Made by a program: the position numbers and the translations under genes
The notes under the pieces: model-generated
Database searches by the model: none
The model's input: only the letters and a program-made list of their open reading frames with translations
What the model was told of the DNA's origin: nothing
Source of the DNA: an uncultured Collinsella sp.
GTDB lineage: Bacteria; Actinomycetota; Coriobacteriia; Coriobacteriales; Coriobacteriaceae
Assembly: GCA_900548365.1 (NCBI GenBank)
Contig: URKM01000057.1
Coordinates: 1 to 11,353, forward strand
Reading direction: 5' to 3'
Length of the DNA: 11,353 bases
Part shown: in pieces, positions 1 to 6,683 of the stretch
Position numbering within the stretch: the stretch's first letter is position 1
Layout: each line of letters starts with the position of its first letter

Positions 1-4
1 GCAG

Positions 5-38
5 CGGGGCGCGGGCGGACATGTCCGCACGCGCCCCG
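5..38 (-). terminator. GC-rich inverted repeat after argD, probable operon terminator
   Basis: Bases 6-13 pair perfectly with 30-37 (GGGGCGCG/CGCGCCCC), and after one G/A mismatch (14/29) the self-complementary core 15-28 continues the stem; C5-G38 extends it. It lies 9 bases beyond the argD stop codon (minus strand), where a transcript end is expected. The window ends too soon to see whether a T-run follows on the minus strand, so intrinsic termination is inferred from position and stem strength only. Confidence 0.55.
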
Positions 39-46
39 TCGATCGC

Positions 47-1330
47 CTATCCCAAAACCGCGTTCAGCACGTCGATCAGCACGTCGACATCCTCGCGCTC
101 GCAGATGAGCGGCGGAAGGATGCGCAGCGTATGCGCCCCCGTCGCGTTCAAGATGACGCCGCGCTCCAACGAGGCGGCGACCACGTCATGGGCATCGCCC
201 GCCTCGTCGTCCAGGTCGCACCCGAGCATCAGGCCGCGGCCGCGCACCTCCACCACATGCGGCACGCTCGCCAGGCGCTCGGCCATATAGCCGCCCACCT
301 CCCGCGCATGCGCGTCGTAATCACCCAGCACCAGCTCGCACAGCACCGCGCAGGCAGCCGACACCGCCAGCGAGCTGCCGCCGAACGTGCTCCCGTGCTC
401 GCCGGGGGCGAAGGTGTCGGCGACATGGGCCTTGGCGAGCACCGCGCCCATGGGAACGCCGCCGGCGATGCCCTTGGCGAGGCTCACGATGTCGGGCTCG
501 ACGCCGTAGGTCTGGAAGGCGAAGGGCTTTCCGGTGCGGAACACGCCCGTCTGCACCTCGTCCGCGATCAGCAGCGCGCCGTTCGCATGGGCCAGATCGC
601 GCGCCGCCTCGAAGAACGTGCGGGTAAGCGGATGCACGCCCCCCTCGCCCTGGATGGGTTCGACCATGACCGCGCAGATCTCGCTCCCATACCGTTCGAA
701 CAGCGCGGCGAGCTCATCGCAATCGTTGGGCGTGCAGGCGACGAAATCCTGCGGCAGCGGCTGGAACGCTCGCTGCAAGCGGTCCTGCATGGTAGCGGCG
801 ATGGTCTCGAGCGTGCGCCCGTGGAAGCCGCCGCGCAGCGTCACGATGACGTTGCCGCCGTTGCCCGCGCGCTTGGCATAGAGGCGCGCAAGCTTCATCG
901 ACCCCTCGTTCGCCTCGGCGCCCGAATTCGCGTAGAAGCTCTTCCACACCTGCTCGCCCGCATGAGGGGAGGCCAGCGCGGCCACCGCGGCCTCGTCGCC
1001 CGCGCGCATCGCCTCGGCGACCATGCGCGCGCCATCCCCATCGCCCGCGGCAAGCTTGGACAGCAACGCCGCGAGCTCGCCGCGGCGCTCGATATAGAAG
1101 TAGTTGGAAACATGCAGCAGGCGCTCCGCCTGCTCGCGCACGGCCTCCACGAGCACCGGATGCCCGTGGCCAAGCGAGCATACGCCGATGCCCGCAAGAA
1201 AATCCCGGTACTCCGCGCCGTCATCGCCCACCAGCGTCATACCGCGGCCCTCGACGAGCTCCACGGGCATGCGCGCGAACGTGTTCATCACATAGCTGGA
1301 TTCAAGTGCCTTTTGCAAACCAAGCGACAT
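47..1330 (-). CDS. argD: Acetylornithine aminotransferase ArgD
   Basis: A 427-residue class III PLP-dependent aminotransferase that interconverts N-acetylglutamate 5-semialdehyde and N2-acetylornithine with glutamate as amino donor, in the cytoplasmic arginine pathway; many ArgD enzymes also serve as succinyldiaminopimelate aminotransferase. Visible motifs: SGAEANE (136-142, phosphate-binding region), GGFHGRT (167-173), D257 in ADEVQTG (contacts the PLP ring nitrogen), K286 in SLAKGIAGG (Schiff-base lysine) and HGSTFGG (312-318). The ATG has an AAGGAGG ribosome site eight bases upstream, and the argB stop codon TAA overlaps the start of that site, so translation of the two genes is probably linked. 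It is the last gene of argCJBD. Oddity: roughly 28-30 extra residues (about 97-126, Ala/Gly/Glu-rich) lie between the helix ending in LLSKLAA and the strand leading to SGAEANE, where most ArgD proteins have only a short turn. Family assignment is secure; exact substrate range is inferred. Confidence 0.96.
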   Translation of the reverse strand: MSLGLQKALESSYVMNTFARMPVELVEGRGMTLVGDDGAEYRDFLAGIGVCSLGHGHPVLVEAVREQAERLLHVSNYFYIERRGELAALLSKLAAGDGDGARMVAEAMRAGDEAAVAALASPHAGEQVWKSFYANSGAEANEGSMKLARLYAKRAGNGGNVIVTLRGGFHGRTLETIAATMQDRLQRAFQPLPQDFVACTPNDCDELAALFERYGSEICAVMVEPIQGEGGVHPLTRTFFEAARDLAHANGALLIADEVQTGVFRTGKPFAFQTYGVEPDIVSLAKGIAGGVPMGAVLAKAHVADTFAPGEHGSTFGGSSLAVSAACAVLCELVLGDYDAHAREVGGYMAERLASVPHVVEVRGRGLMLGCDLDDEAGDAHDVVAASLERGVILNATGAHTLRILPPLICEREDVDVLIDVLNAVLG

Positions 1331-1342
1331 CTCGCCGCCTCC

Positions 1343-2302
1343 TTATTCGTCTAGATTCTCAACCAGGCGCGAAGCGAAGGCGCCCAGCGGATGGGGATGG
1401 GTATCGTGTTCGTATGCCGCGTCGGTCGAATGCATCACGGTGCCCACGCCGGCATCGGTCAAGAGCTCCAGCAGCAGCGCATGCGGCGTGGTACCGTTGA
1501 TGATATGGGTGCGGAACACGCCGCCGCGCAGCGCGTGGACGCAGCTTTCCAACTTGGGTATCATGCCGCGGTCGATCTCGCCCGCGTCCAGCATGGCCTG
1601 CGTCTCCGCAAGCGTGAGATTGGAGATCAGCGAGTCCTTATCGGCGAAGTCCTCGTACAGGCCGTCCACGTCGGTGAGGAAGATGGCCTTGTGCGCGTGG
1701 ACCGCCGCGGCGATATGGCCGGCGGCGACGTCGGCGTTGATGTTGTAGAACCCGCCGTCCTCGCCCGCCGCGACGGTCGCGACCACGGGGATGTAGTCAT
1801 TCGCCATGACGCCCTCGAGATAGCCGGCGTTCACGCGGACGATCCTTCCCACGCGGCCCAGACCCGGGTCGAGCTGCTCGGCGACGATGGTGCCCGCGTC
1901 CGCGCCGGACACGCCCACCGCCAGGTTGCCGTGCTGGTTGATGGCGGCGACCAGCTCCTGGTTCACCTTGCCCACCAGCACCTCGCGCACGACCTCCATG
2001 GCCTCCGGCGAGGTGACGCGCTGCCCTCCTTCGAACTCGACGGGGATGCCGCGGCGCTTCAGCGCCGCGTTGATATCCGCGCCGCCGCCGTGCACGATCA
2101 CCGGGTTCACGCCGATGATCTTGAGCAGGACGATGTCGCTCATCACGTCATCGCGGAGCTTCGGGTCGACCATCGCCGCCCCGCCGTACTTGATGACGAC
2201 GGTCTTACCGGTCAGGTTCTTGATCCATGGCAGCGCTTCGAACAGCAGCTGCGCCGTCTTCTCATGTGATATACCGGGACGCGAGTCCCTTGCGTACTTC
2301 AT
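1343..2302 (-). CDS. argB: N-acetylglutamate kinase ArgB
   Basis: A 319-residue amino acid kinase that phosphorylates N-acetyl-L-glutamate with ATP, usually the arginine-controlled step in organisms using the ArgJ cycle. Motifs: KYGG (38-41) and HGGG (71-74) for phosphate binding, GVSGADAG (130-137), NINADVAAG (187-195) for acetylglutamate, TDVDGLY (210-216) and GMIPKLE (246-252) near the nucleotide. The N-terminal helix before KYGG (TAQLLFEALPWIKN, 16-29) is the feature that in arginine-sensitive NAGKs interlaces dimers into hexamers, so feedback inhibition by arginine is likely (inference from family knowledge). A start ATG is preceded by AAGGGGGAG. It lies 60 bases downstream of argJ. Oddity: about 25-29 residues follow GVGTVM (285-290), where most homologues end within a few residues; the tail holds a His-rich stretch (HDTHPHP) and an acidic end. 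Confidence 0.96.
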   Translation of the reverse strand: MKYARDSRPGISHEKTAQLLFEALPWIKNLTGKTVVIKYGGAAMVDPKLRDDVMSDIVLLKIIGVNPVIVHGGGADINAALKRRGIPVEFEGGQRVTSPEAMEVVREVLVGKVNQELVAAINQHGNLAVGVSGADAGTIVAEQLDPGLGRVGRIVRVNAGYLEGVMANDYIPVVATVAAGEDGGFYNINADVAAGHIAAAVHAHKAIFLTDVDGLYEDFADKDSLISNLTLAETQAMLDAGEIDRGMIPKLESCVHALRGGVFRTHIINGTTPHALLLELLTDAGVGTVMHSTDAAYEHDTHPHPLGAFASRLVENLDE

Positions 2303-2362
2303 CTACTCCCCCTTTGCGTGTCGTTGCGCACAAACGGCGCGCTCTCGATGGCACGACGGCTC

Positions 2363-3661
2363 CTACGTGCGGTAATCTCCGTTGATGGTCACGTAATCGT
2401 GCGTGAGGTCACAAGTCCAAACCGTGGTGGCGCATGCACCGGCACCCAGGTCGCACGCGATCACGATCTCCGGGGCCTCGAAGCGACGCAGCGCCTCGTC
2501 CTCGTCGAACGGCACGGTAAGCCCGCTACGGCACACGGGCATGCCCATGATGTCGATGGACACGTCCTCCTGGTTGAACGCGGCGCCGCACTTGCCCAGC
2601 GCCATGGCGATGCGTCCCCAGTTGCAATCGCGACCGGCGATGGCCGTCTTGACCAAGGGGGAGCCGGCGACGGCGCGCGCCGCCGCGTCTGCGTCCGCGT
2701 CCGTCGCGGCCCCGGTCACGTTGACGGTCACCAGTCGCGAGGCGCCCTCGCCATCTGCGGCGATGGCGCGCGCGAGCGTCTCGCATACCCCGCGCACCGC
2801 ACCCAGCAGCTCGCCATAGGCGGCGCTCCCCTCCTCGATGGGGGCGGCGTCCGCGGCAGCGGCACCGGAGGCGAGCATGATACACGTGTCGTTGGTCGAG
2901 GAATCCGAATCAACGGTAACTTTGTTGAAGGTCGCGTCCGCGACCCGTTTCAACAGGGCGTGCAGCGCCTTCGGCTCCACCGGGGCATCGGTGGTGATCA
3001 CGGCGATCATCGTCGCCATATTGGGCATGATCATGCCGGACCCCTTGCACATGCCGCCCACCGTGAAGGTGCATCCGGCATAGGGCGACGCCTCGCTGGT
3101 ATAGCGGAGCGCGCACTCTTTCGGATGCGTGTCCGTGGTCATGATCGCTCGTGCCGCGTCGGCGCCGCCGGCGGTCGACAGGGCGCGGGCGGCGGCGGGC
3201 ACCCCCTCCTCGAAGGGCTCGATGCCCAGAACCGACCCGATCACGCCGGTCGAGGCGACCAGCACCTGCTCGCGCTCGCACCCCAAGGCGCTCGCCGCGA
3301 TCTCGCAGGTCTCCCGCGCGACCGCGCGGCCCCGCTCGCCCGTAGCGGCGTTGGCGTTGCCAGAGTTGATAACGATGCCCTGCACCAGGCCGTATCCCTT
3401 ATCCGCGCCGCCCAGGTTCTGACGGCTCACCTGCACGGGCGCCGCGCAGAAGCGATTGGTGGTGAAGACCGCCGCGCACGAGGCGGTCGCGTCCGCCGCC
3501 ACGAACGCCATATCCAAACGCTGCGGATTCTTGCGAAAGCCCGCATGGACGCCTGCCGCCCGAAAACCCCGAGGGCTGGTGACGCCGCCCTGCGCCACGG
3601 TATGCAGGGGCGCCTCCGCGCAGGCACCGATTGCATGATTTCCCTGATTGCCCTTCGTCAT
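2363..3661 (-). CDS. argJ: Bifunctional glutamate N-acetyltransferase / ornithine acetyltransferase ArgJ
   Basis: A 432-residue member of the ArgJ family, which moves the acetyl group from N2-acetylornithine to glutamate and in bifunctional forms also makes acetylglutamate from acetyl-CoA. ArgJ precursors cleave themselves into alpha and beta chains before a threonine; here the site is A216/T217 within GMIMPNMATMI (209-219), with T217 the presumed nucleophile. Other family landmarks: STGVIG (137-142), CKGSGM (205-210), STNDT (255-259), GRDCNWGRI (343-351) and the C-terminal DYVTINGDYRT. The ATG at 3659-3661 is preceded by GAGAGGGAC and starts near the usual family N-terminus; the same frame stays open for 196 more codons into argC, but that extension is just the GC-rich shadow of argC. 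The argC-argJ gap is 103 bases and holds a hairpin. With ArgJ present, the pathway here is the cyclic type; whether ArgJ is mono- or bifunctional cannot be read from sequence. Confidence 0.95.
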   Translation of the reverse strand: MTKGNQGNHAIGACAEAPLHTVAQGGVTSPRGFRAAGVHAGFRKNPQRLDMAFVAADATASCAAVFTTNRFCAAPVQVSRQNLGGADKGYGLVQGIVINSGNANAATGERGRAVARETCEIAASALGCEREQVLVASTGVIGSVLGIEPFEEGVPAAARALSTAGGADAARAIMTTDTHPKECALRYTSEASPYAGCTFTVGGMCKGSGMIMPNMATMIAVITTDAPVEPKALHALLKRVADATFNKVTVDSDSSTNDTCIMLASGAAAADAAPIEEGSAAYGELLGAVRGVCETLARAIAADGEGASRLVTVNVTGAATDADADAAARAVAGSPLVKTAIAGRDCNWGRIAMALGKCGAAFNQEDVSIDIMGMPVCRSGLTVPFDEDEALRRFEAPEIVIACDLGAGACATTVWTCDLTHDYVTINGDYRT

Positions 3662-3683
3662 GTTGTCCCTCTCCCCACATGAG

Positions 3684-3708
3684 CCGCCGACGCACAACCG
3701 GTCGGCGG
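3684..3708 (-). other. Intercistronic hairpin between argC and argJ
   Basis: Bases 3684-3691 (CCGCCGAC) and 3701-3708 (GTCGGCGG) are perfectly complementary over 8 bp around a 9-base loop. There is no T-run on either side, so it does not look like a full intrinsic terminator. In the argC-argJ transcript it would lie about 23 bases upstream of the argJ start, where it could stabilise mRNA ends or alter the argC:argJ ratio. That role is inferred only. Confidence 0.45.
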
Positions 3709-3764
3709 ACAGAACCATATTCCTCCGCGCTGCATGTTGCCGGCAGCTCGGCCCGAGCGCGCGG

Positions 3765-4826
3765 CTAGACCGGCATCGCGACCGCGGGAAGCCCTCGTCG
3801 CTGGTCCCAGCCGTACACGATGTTCGCGCACTGGACCGCCTGGCCCGCCGCCCCCTTGCACAGGTTGTCGATGGCGGCCACGGCCACCAGCGCGCCGACG
3901 CGCTCGTTGACCGCCAGGCCGATATGGCAGCCGCAGGTTCCCACCACGCTCGAGGTCTTGGGCATCTGCCCCGCATCGAGCACGCGCACCAGGGGCGCAT
4001 CCCGAAAGAACGTGCGATACGCCGCCACGGCCCCGGCGGTATCGGGGGCGCCGCCGGCGAGCGGCAGCGTGACGGTGGAGAGCAGGCCGCGCTTGAGCGG
4101 AGCCAGATGCGGGGTGAACACCACGCGGTCCCTCGCATCCAGTATCTGCTCGATCTCGGGCGTGTGACGGTGCTTGCCCACGCCGTAGGCCTCCAGGTTC
4201 CCGTCCGCGCTGCAGAAATGCGTGCGCTGGTTGGCGCCCTTGCCCGCACCGGTCACGCCGGAGACGGCATCGACCACGATGGCCCCGGCGCTCGCGACCC
4301 AGCCCAGCTTGATCGCCGGCAGCGCAGCGAGCGAGGTCGCCGTGGGGTAGCAGCCCGCGCACGCGACCAGCACGGGGTCTCCCGCAGCCCGCGCCGCGGC
4401 CGCGCGCGCAAGATCGCCCGCAAACAGTTCGGGCAGGCCGAAGGCTCGCGCCTCGAGCAGCTCGGGAGACGTGTGCTCCGCGCCGTACCACGCTCGGTAC
4501 GTGTCCGCGTCCTTCAAGCGGTAATCGGCGGAAAGGTCGAAGACGGAGACGCCGTGCTCCAGCAACGCCGGCACCACCGCCAGGGCCGCGGTGTGCGGCA
4601 CGGCAAGAAACACGGCGTCGAGATCGAAGAGGGCCGGGTCATCATGCGAGGTGAACACCAGATCCGCGGCACCGCAGAAGGCGGGATACGCATCCGCCAG
4701 CGCAACGCCGGCGTCCGCGTTGGACGTCACGGCAACGAGCTCCATGTCGGGATGGCCGAGCACCAAGCGCACCAACTCGGCGCCTGCGTAACCAGCAGCC
4801 CCCATGACACCAACACGAATACCCAT
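3765..4826 (-). CDS. argC: N-acetyl-gamma-glutamyl-phosphate reductase ArgC
   Basis: A 353-residue NADPH-dependent reductase that turns N-acetylglutamyl 5-phosphate into N-acetylglutamate 5-semialdehyde. The N-terminal Rossmann signature is GAAGYAGAELVR (9-20); DLSADYRL (97-104) and the AGCYPT box (157-162) with catalytic C159 follow. SGVTGAGKGA (189-198) and KHRHTPEI (218-225) carry the conserved substrate-site and catalytic histidine residues, and AIDNLCKGAAGQAVQ (318-332) is the standard C-terminal motif. Length is typical. The ATG has a GGGAGGG ribosome site about nine bases upstream. It is the first gene of the argCJBD operon and is preceded by a 333-bp region holding ARG-box-like and dyad sequences, so it is where transcriptional control by arginine would act. 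Confidence 0.96.
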   Translation of the reverse strand: MGIRVGVMGAAGYAGAELVRLVLGHPDMELVAVTSNADAGVALADAYPAFCGAADLVFTSHDDPALFDLDAVFLAVPHTAALAVVPALLEHGVSVFDLSADYRLKDADTYRAWYGAEHTSPELLEARAFGLPELFAGDLARAAAARAAGDPVLVACAGCYPTATSLAALPAIKLGWVASAGAIVVDAVSGVTGAGKGANQRTHFCSADGNLEAYGVGKHRHTPEIEQILDARDRVVFTPHLAPLKRGLLSTVTLPLAGGAPDTAGAVAAYRTFFRDAPLVRVLDAGQMPKTSSVVGTCGCHIGLAVNERVGALVAVAAIDNLCKGAAGQAVQCANIVYGWDQRRGLPAVAMPV

Positions 4827-4960
4827 CGTCTTTCGCCCTCCCGAACCCTATGGCCCCGCGCCCGTCACCGCGCCCCCCGGCGCCATCCTTTAGACGGCCC
4901 CTGGGCGCACCCGTATGCATCAATTCGCATCCAGTGCGCTTGTATATTTAGTAGTTCGAG
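4827..4960 (-). other. GC-rich 5' leader of the arg operon
   Basis: If transcription starts downstream of the -10 candidate at 4961-4966, about 120-130 bases of leader precede argC. The leader is very GC-rich in its argC-proximal half and can form short stems (for example GCGCCC near 4900-4907 on the minus strand with GGGCGC near 4870-4876). A 21-codon open frame (4930 to 4865, ATG to TGA) has four arginine codons, two of them adjacent (codons 17-18), but no good ribosome site, so a leader peptide is only a weak possibility. No recognised riboswitch or T-box motif was seen. Confidence 0.3.
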
Positions 4961-4992
4961 AGATTAGCACTCAGATACCTATCTGCGTGCAA
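4961..4992 (-). promoter_or_regulatory. Candidate arg operon promoter with a 14-bp dyad in its spacer
   Basis: On the minus strand TTGCAC (4992-4987) could serve as -35 and TAATCT (4966-4961), preceded by TGC as in an extended -10, as -10. The spacer would be 20 bases, longer than the usual 17, and it contains the perfect dyad CAGATA-GG-TATCTG (4985-4972). Such a dyad in an over-long spacer is the arrangement of MerR-family activated promoters, but a plain repressor site is just as possible. The surrounding 60-80 bases are clearly more AT-rich than the rest of the window, as expected for a promoter. The exact promoter elements are not certain. Confidence 0.35.
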
Positions 4993-5002
4993 TTTTAACG
5001 AC

Positions 5003-5020
5003 TGTTAATACAGATTCATC
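5003..5020 (-). promoter_or_regulatory. ARG-box-like operator (ArgR/AhrC type)
   Basis: The minus-strand 18-mer GATGAATCTGTATTAACA matches the arms of the known ArgR/AhrC consensus wnTGAATwwwwATTCAnw at 9 of 10 arm positions (TGAAT exact, ATTAA for ATTCA); the centre matches 2 of 4 A/T positions. It lies just upstream of the candidate arg promoter. It overlaps a second CAGAT-TC-ATCTG dyad (5011-5022). No argR gene is in the window, so the link to an arginine repressor is inferred from the site and from the genes controlled. Confidence 0.4.
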
Positions 5021-5078
5021 TGCTGAAGAGAAACGACGGCGCACCCGCCTCGGGCGCCCTGCGCGCATGTCTACAAAG

Positions 5079-5109
5079 AAAGGGCCAAGGGCACGGCCCT
5101 TGACCCTTT
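5079..5109 (-). terminator. Rho-independent terminator of the alcohol dehydrogenase gene
   Basis: AAAGGG (5079-5084) pairs with CCCTTT (5104-5109) and CAAGGGC (5086-5092) with GCCCTTG (5096-5102), with one C/A mismatch between the two helices and a 3-base loop. On the minus strand the stem is followed by a T-rich run (TTTCTTTGT). It starts 50 bases after the dehydrogenase stop codon and separates that gene from the arg promoter further left. This is the clearest intrinsic terminator in the window. Confidence 0.8.
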
Positions 5110-5159
5110 GCAACGCATCGAGGATCGCTCTGTGAGCGCCCGCCCGGGGCGCCGGAAGA

Positions 5160-6374
5160 TTAGAACGTCACCGGGGTGTCGGTGTAGACGCACTCCAGCA
5201 GCTGCTCCATCTCCTCCTGCGTCGGGATGCGCGGGTTGGAGCCGGTGCAGGCATCGAGGATGGCGTTGGCGGCGACGTCGGCCTTCTTGGCCTCGAACTC
5301 GTCGTAGTCGATGATCGACTCGTCGGCCTTCACGCCGTACTGGCCGTAGTTCTTGATGCCCTGCGGGATGTCCAGCGCGTCGTTGAGGTCGCGGATCTTC
5401 TGGACAAGCGCGGCCACGAGCTCGTCCTCGGTCTCGCCCTCGAGGTGCAGGACGTCCTTGGCGATGAAGGCGTAGCGGCTGCGGGCGCGCTCGTCACGGG
5501 CGTTGAACTGGATGACCTTGCCCAGGTACATGGCGTTGGCGCAGCCGTGGATGATGTGGTCGCCGGAGAAGGCGGCGCCGGTCTTGTGCGCCATGGAGTG
5601 GACGATGCCGAGCAGGCCGCTCGAGAAGGCGATGCCGGCGATGCACTGGGCGTCGTGCATGTGGGCGCGGGCCTCATGGTCGCCCTGGTAGGACTTGGGC
5701 AGCCACTCGACGATCTCGCGGATGGCGTGCAGCGCGTTGCCGTCGGTGTACATGGAGCCGGCGGTGGAGACATAGGCCTCGATGGCGTGGGTCAGCGCGT
5801 CCATACCGGTGTGGGCGCAGAGCTTGGCCGGCATGGTGTAGGTGAGCTCGGGGTCGACGATGGCGACGTCAGGGGTGATGTTGAAGTCGGCCAGCGGGTA
5901 CTTGATGCCCTTCTCGTAATCCGTGATGACGGAGAACGCGGTGACCTCGGTCGCGGTGCCGGAGGTCGAGGCGATGGCGCAGAACTTGGCCTTGGTGCGG
6001 AGCTCCGGGAAGGAGAAGGGCACGACGGCCTGCTCGAAGGTCTCCTCGGGATACTCGTAGAACAGCCACATGGCCTTGGCGGCGTCGATGGGCGAGCCGC
6101 CGCCGATGCCGATGATCCAATCGGGACCGAAGGCCTCCATGGCCTTGGCGCCCTTCATGACCGTCTCGACGGACGGGTCGGACTCGACGCCCTCGAAGAT
6201 CTCGACCTCGAAACCGGCCTCCTTGAGGTCGGCCTCGACGTCCTGCAGGAAGCCGCCGCGGCGCATGGAGCCGCCGCCGGTGACGATCATCGCGCGCTCG
6301 CCCTTGAGATTCTTGACCTCGTGGCGTGCGCCCTCACCGAAATACAGGTCGCGCGGGTTGGTAAAACGTCCCAT
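5160..6374 (-). CDS. Iron-containing alcohol dehydrogenase, AdhE C-terminal-like
   Basis: A 404-residue group III (Fe-dependent) alcohol dehydrogenase, probably reducing an aldehyde to an alcohol with NAD(P)H in the cytoplasm as a fermentative sink. The N-terminal dinucleotide domain carries GGGS (33-36) and GGGSPIDAAKAMW (91-103); TSGTATEVTAFSVIT (137-151) follows. Fe2+ ligands expected by family comparison are D192 and H196 in GMDALTHAIEAY, H263 in HSMAHKTG and H276 in IIHGCANA. KYPLADFNITPDVAIVDP (158-175) and the overall pattern resemble the ADH half of bifunctional AdhE and butanol/1,3-propanediol dehydrogenases more than FucO, but no aldehyde dehydrogenase domain is attached. The ATG at 6372-6374 has GGAGG six bases upstream; an in-frame ATG 16 codons earlier has no such support. 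Codons are almost uniformly C- or G-ending and strongly selected, which suggests high expression. Single-gene transcript: terminator at 5079-5109 and its own leader. True substrate is not known. Confidence 0.92.
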   Translation of the reverse strand: MGRFTNPRDLYFGEGARHEVKNLKGERAMIVTGGGSMRRGGFLQDVEADLKEAGFEVEIFEGVESDPSVETVMKGAKAMEAFGPDWIIGIGGGSPIDAAKAMWLFYEYPEETFEQAVVPFSFPELRTKAKFCAIASTSGTATEVTAFSVITDYEKGIKYPLADFNITPDVAIVDPELTYTMPAKLCAHTGMDALTHAIEAYVSTAGSMYTDGNALHAIREIVEWLPKSYQGDHEARAHMHDAQCIAGIAFSSGLLGIVHSMAHKTGAAFSGDHIIHGCANAMYLGKVIQFNARDERARSRYAFIAKDVLHLEGETEDELVAALVQKIRDLNDALDIPQGIKNYGQYGVKADESIIDYDEFEAKKADVAANAILDACTGSNPRIPTQEEMEQLLECVYTDTPVTF

Positions 6375-6420
6375 AGAATGCCTCCACTCTGCAAGCCCCT
6401 CTCTCCAGGGCCTGCTCTGC

Positions 6421-6540
6421 AACGGAGCACCGAAACGGCTCCGTTTGGACCATGTGAGACTGCGTACCTCAGGTGCACAGGCTTGTGTTTAGTTTATCGC
6501 TTTGAAACAATGATGGCGTCGATAATTCAGCAAACAGCGC
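6421..6540 (-). promoter_or_regulatory. Leader hairpin and AT-rich promoter island of the alcohol dehydrogenase
   Basis: The 309-base divergent region 6375-6683 holds, on the dehydrogenase side, an 8-bp perfect inverted repeat AACGGAGC (6421-6428)/GCTCCGTT (6438-6445) about 47 bases upstream of the start, and an AT-rich island at about 6484-6535 likely to hold the promoter. A TTGTTT (minus strand, 6510-6505) and TAAACT (6496-6491) are visible but not correctly spaced as a -35/-10 pair. TTGT/ACAA-type half-sites at the island's ends are too far apart to match the known Rex operator. CTCTGCAA occurs twice in the leader (6387-6394 and 6415-6422). The exact promoter cannot be assigned. Confidence 0.35.
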
Positions 6541-6643
6541 CACCGAATCTTCGGGCGCCCTCCCCTCGGGACGCCTGGCAGGCGCCGTCCGCGCTCCTCG
6601 ACATCCCGAACCCGCACCGCCCCCGCGATGCGGCGGCCCCTCC

Positions 6644-6649
6644 TACAAT
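6644..6649 (+). promoter_or_regulatory. Candidate -10 element for the NusG II-like gene
   Basis: TACAAT matches the TATAAT consensus at five of six bases and stands out in a GC-rich stretch 35 bases before the start codon, giving a leader of roughly 25-30 bases. No TTGACA-like -35 is found at 16-18 bases upstream, so the promoter may be weak or activator-dependent, or the match may be chance. Confidence 0.35.
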
Positions 6650-6683
6650 CCCGACCGAAAGGTCCCTTCACGAGGTCTTTTCC

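Noticed and set aside
3662..4249. N-terminal extension of argJ by 196 codons into argC
   Set aside because: The extension overlaps argC in another frame, is Arg/Pro/Ser-rich, and ArgJ homologues begin near the ATG at 3661, which has its own ribosome site.
4911..4930. A second ARG box at the start of the arg leader
   Set aside because: Only about 6 of 10 arm positions match, and it lies downstream of the likely promoter.
131..4967. Long plus-strand open frames opposite argD, argB, argJ and argC (up to about 450 codons)
   Set aside because: They lie exactly antisense to four well-recognised genes, have Arg/His/Gly/Ala-rich low-complexity translations with no family motif, and arise because GC-rich codons leave few stops on the opposite strand.
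6484..6510. Rex or CcpA operator upstream of the alcohol dehydrogenase
   Set aside because: TTGT/ACAA half-sites are too far apart for the Rex consensus and the CRE-like AAAGCG core lacks symmetric arms.
5445..6683. Upstream extension of the NusG II-like gene across the dehydrogenase (549-codon frame)
   Set aside because: It is antisense to the dehydrogenase and repetitive Gly/Val/Asp-rich; the ATG at 6684 has a ribosome site and begins a proper signal anchor.
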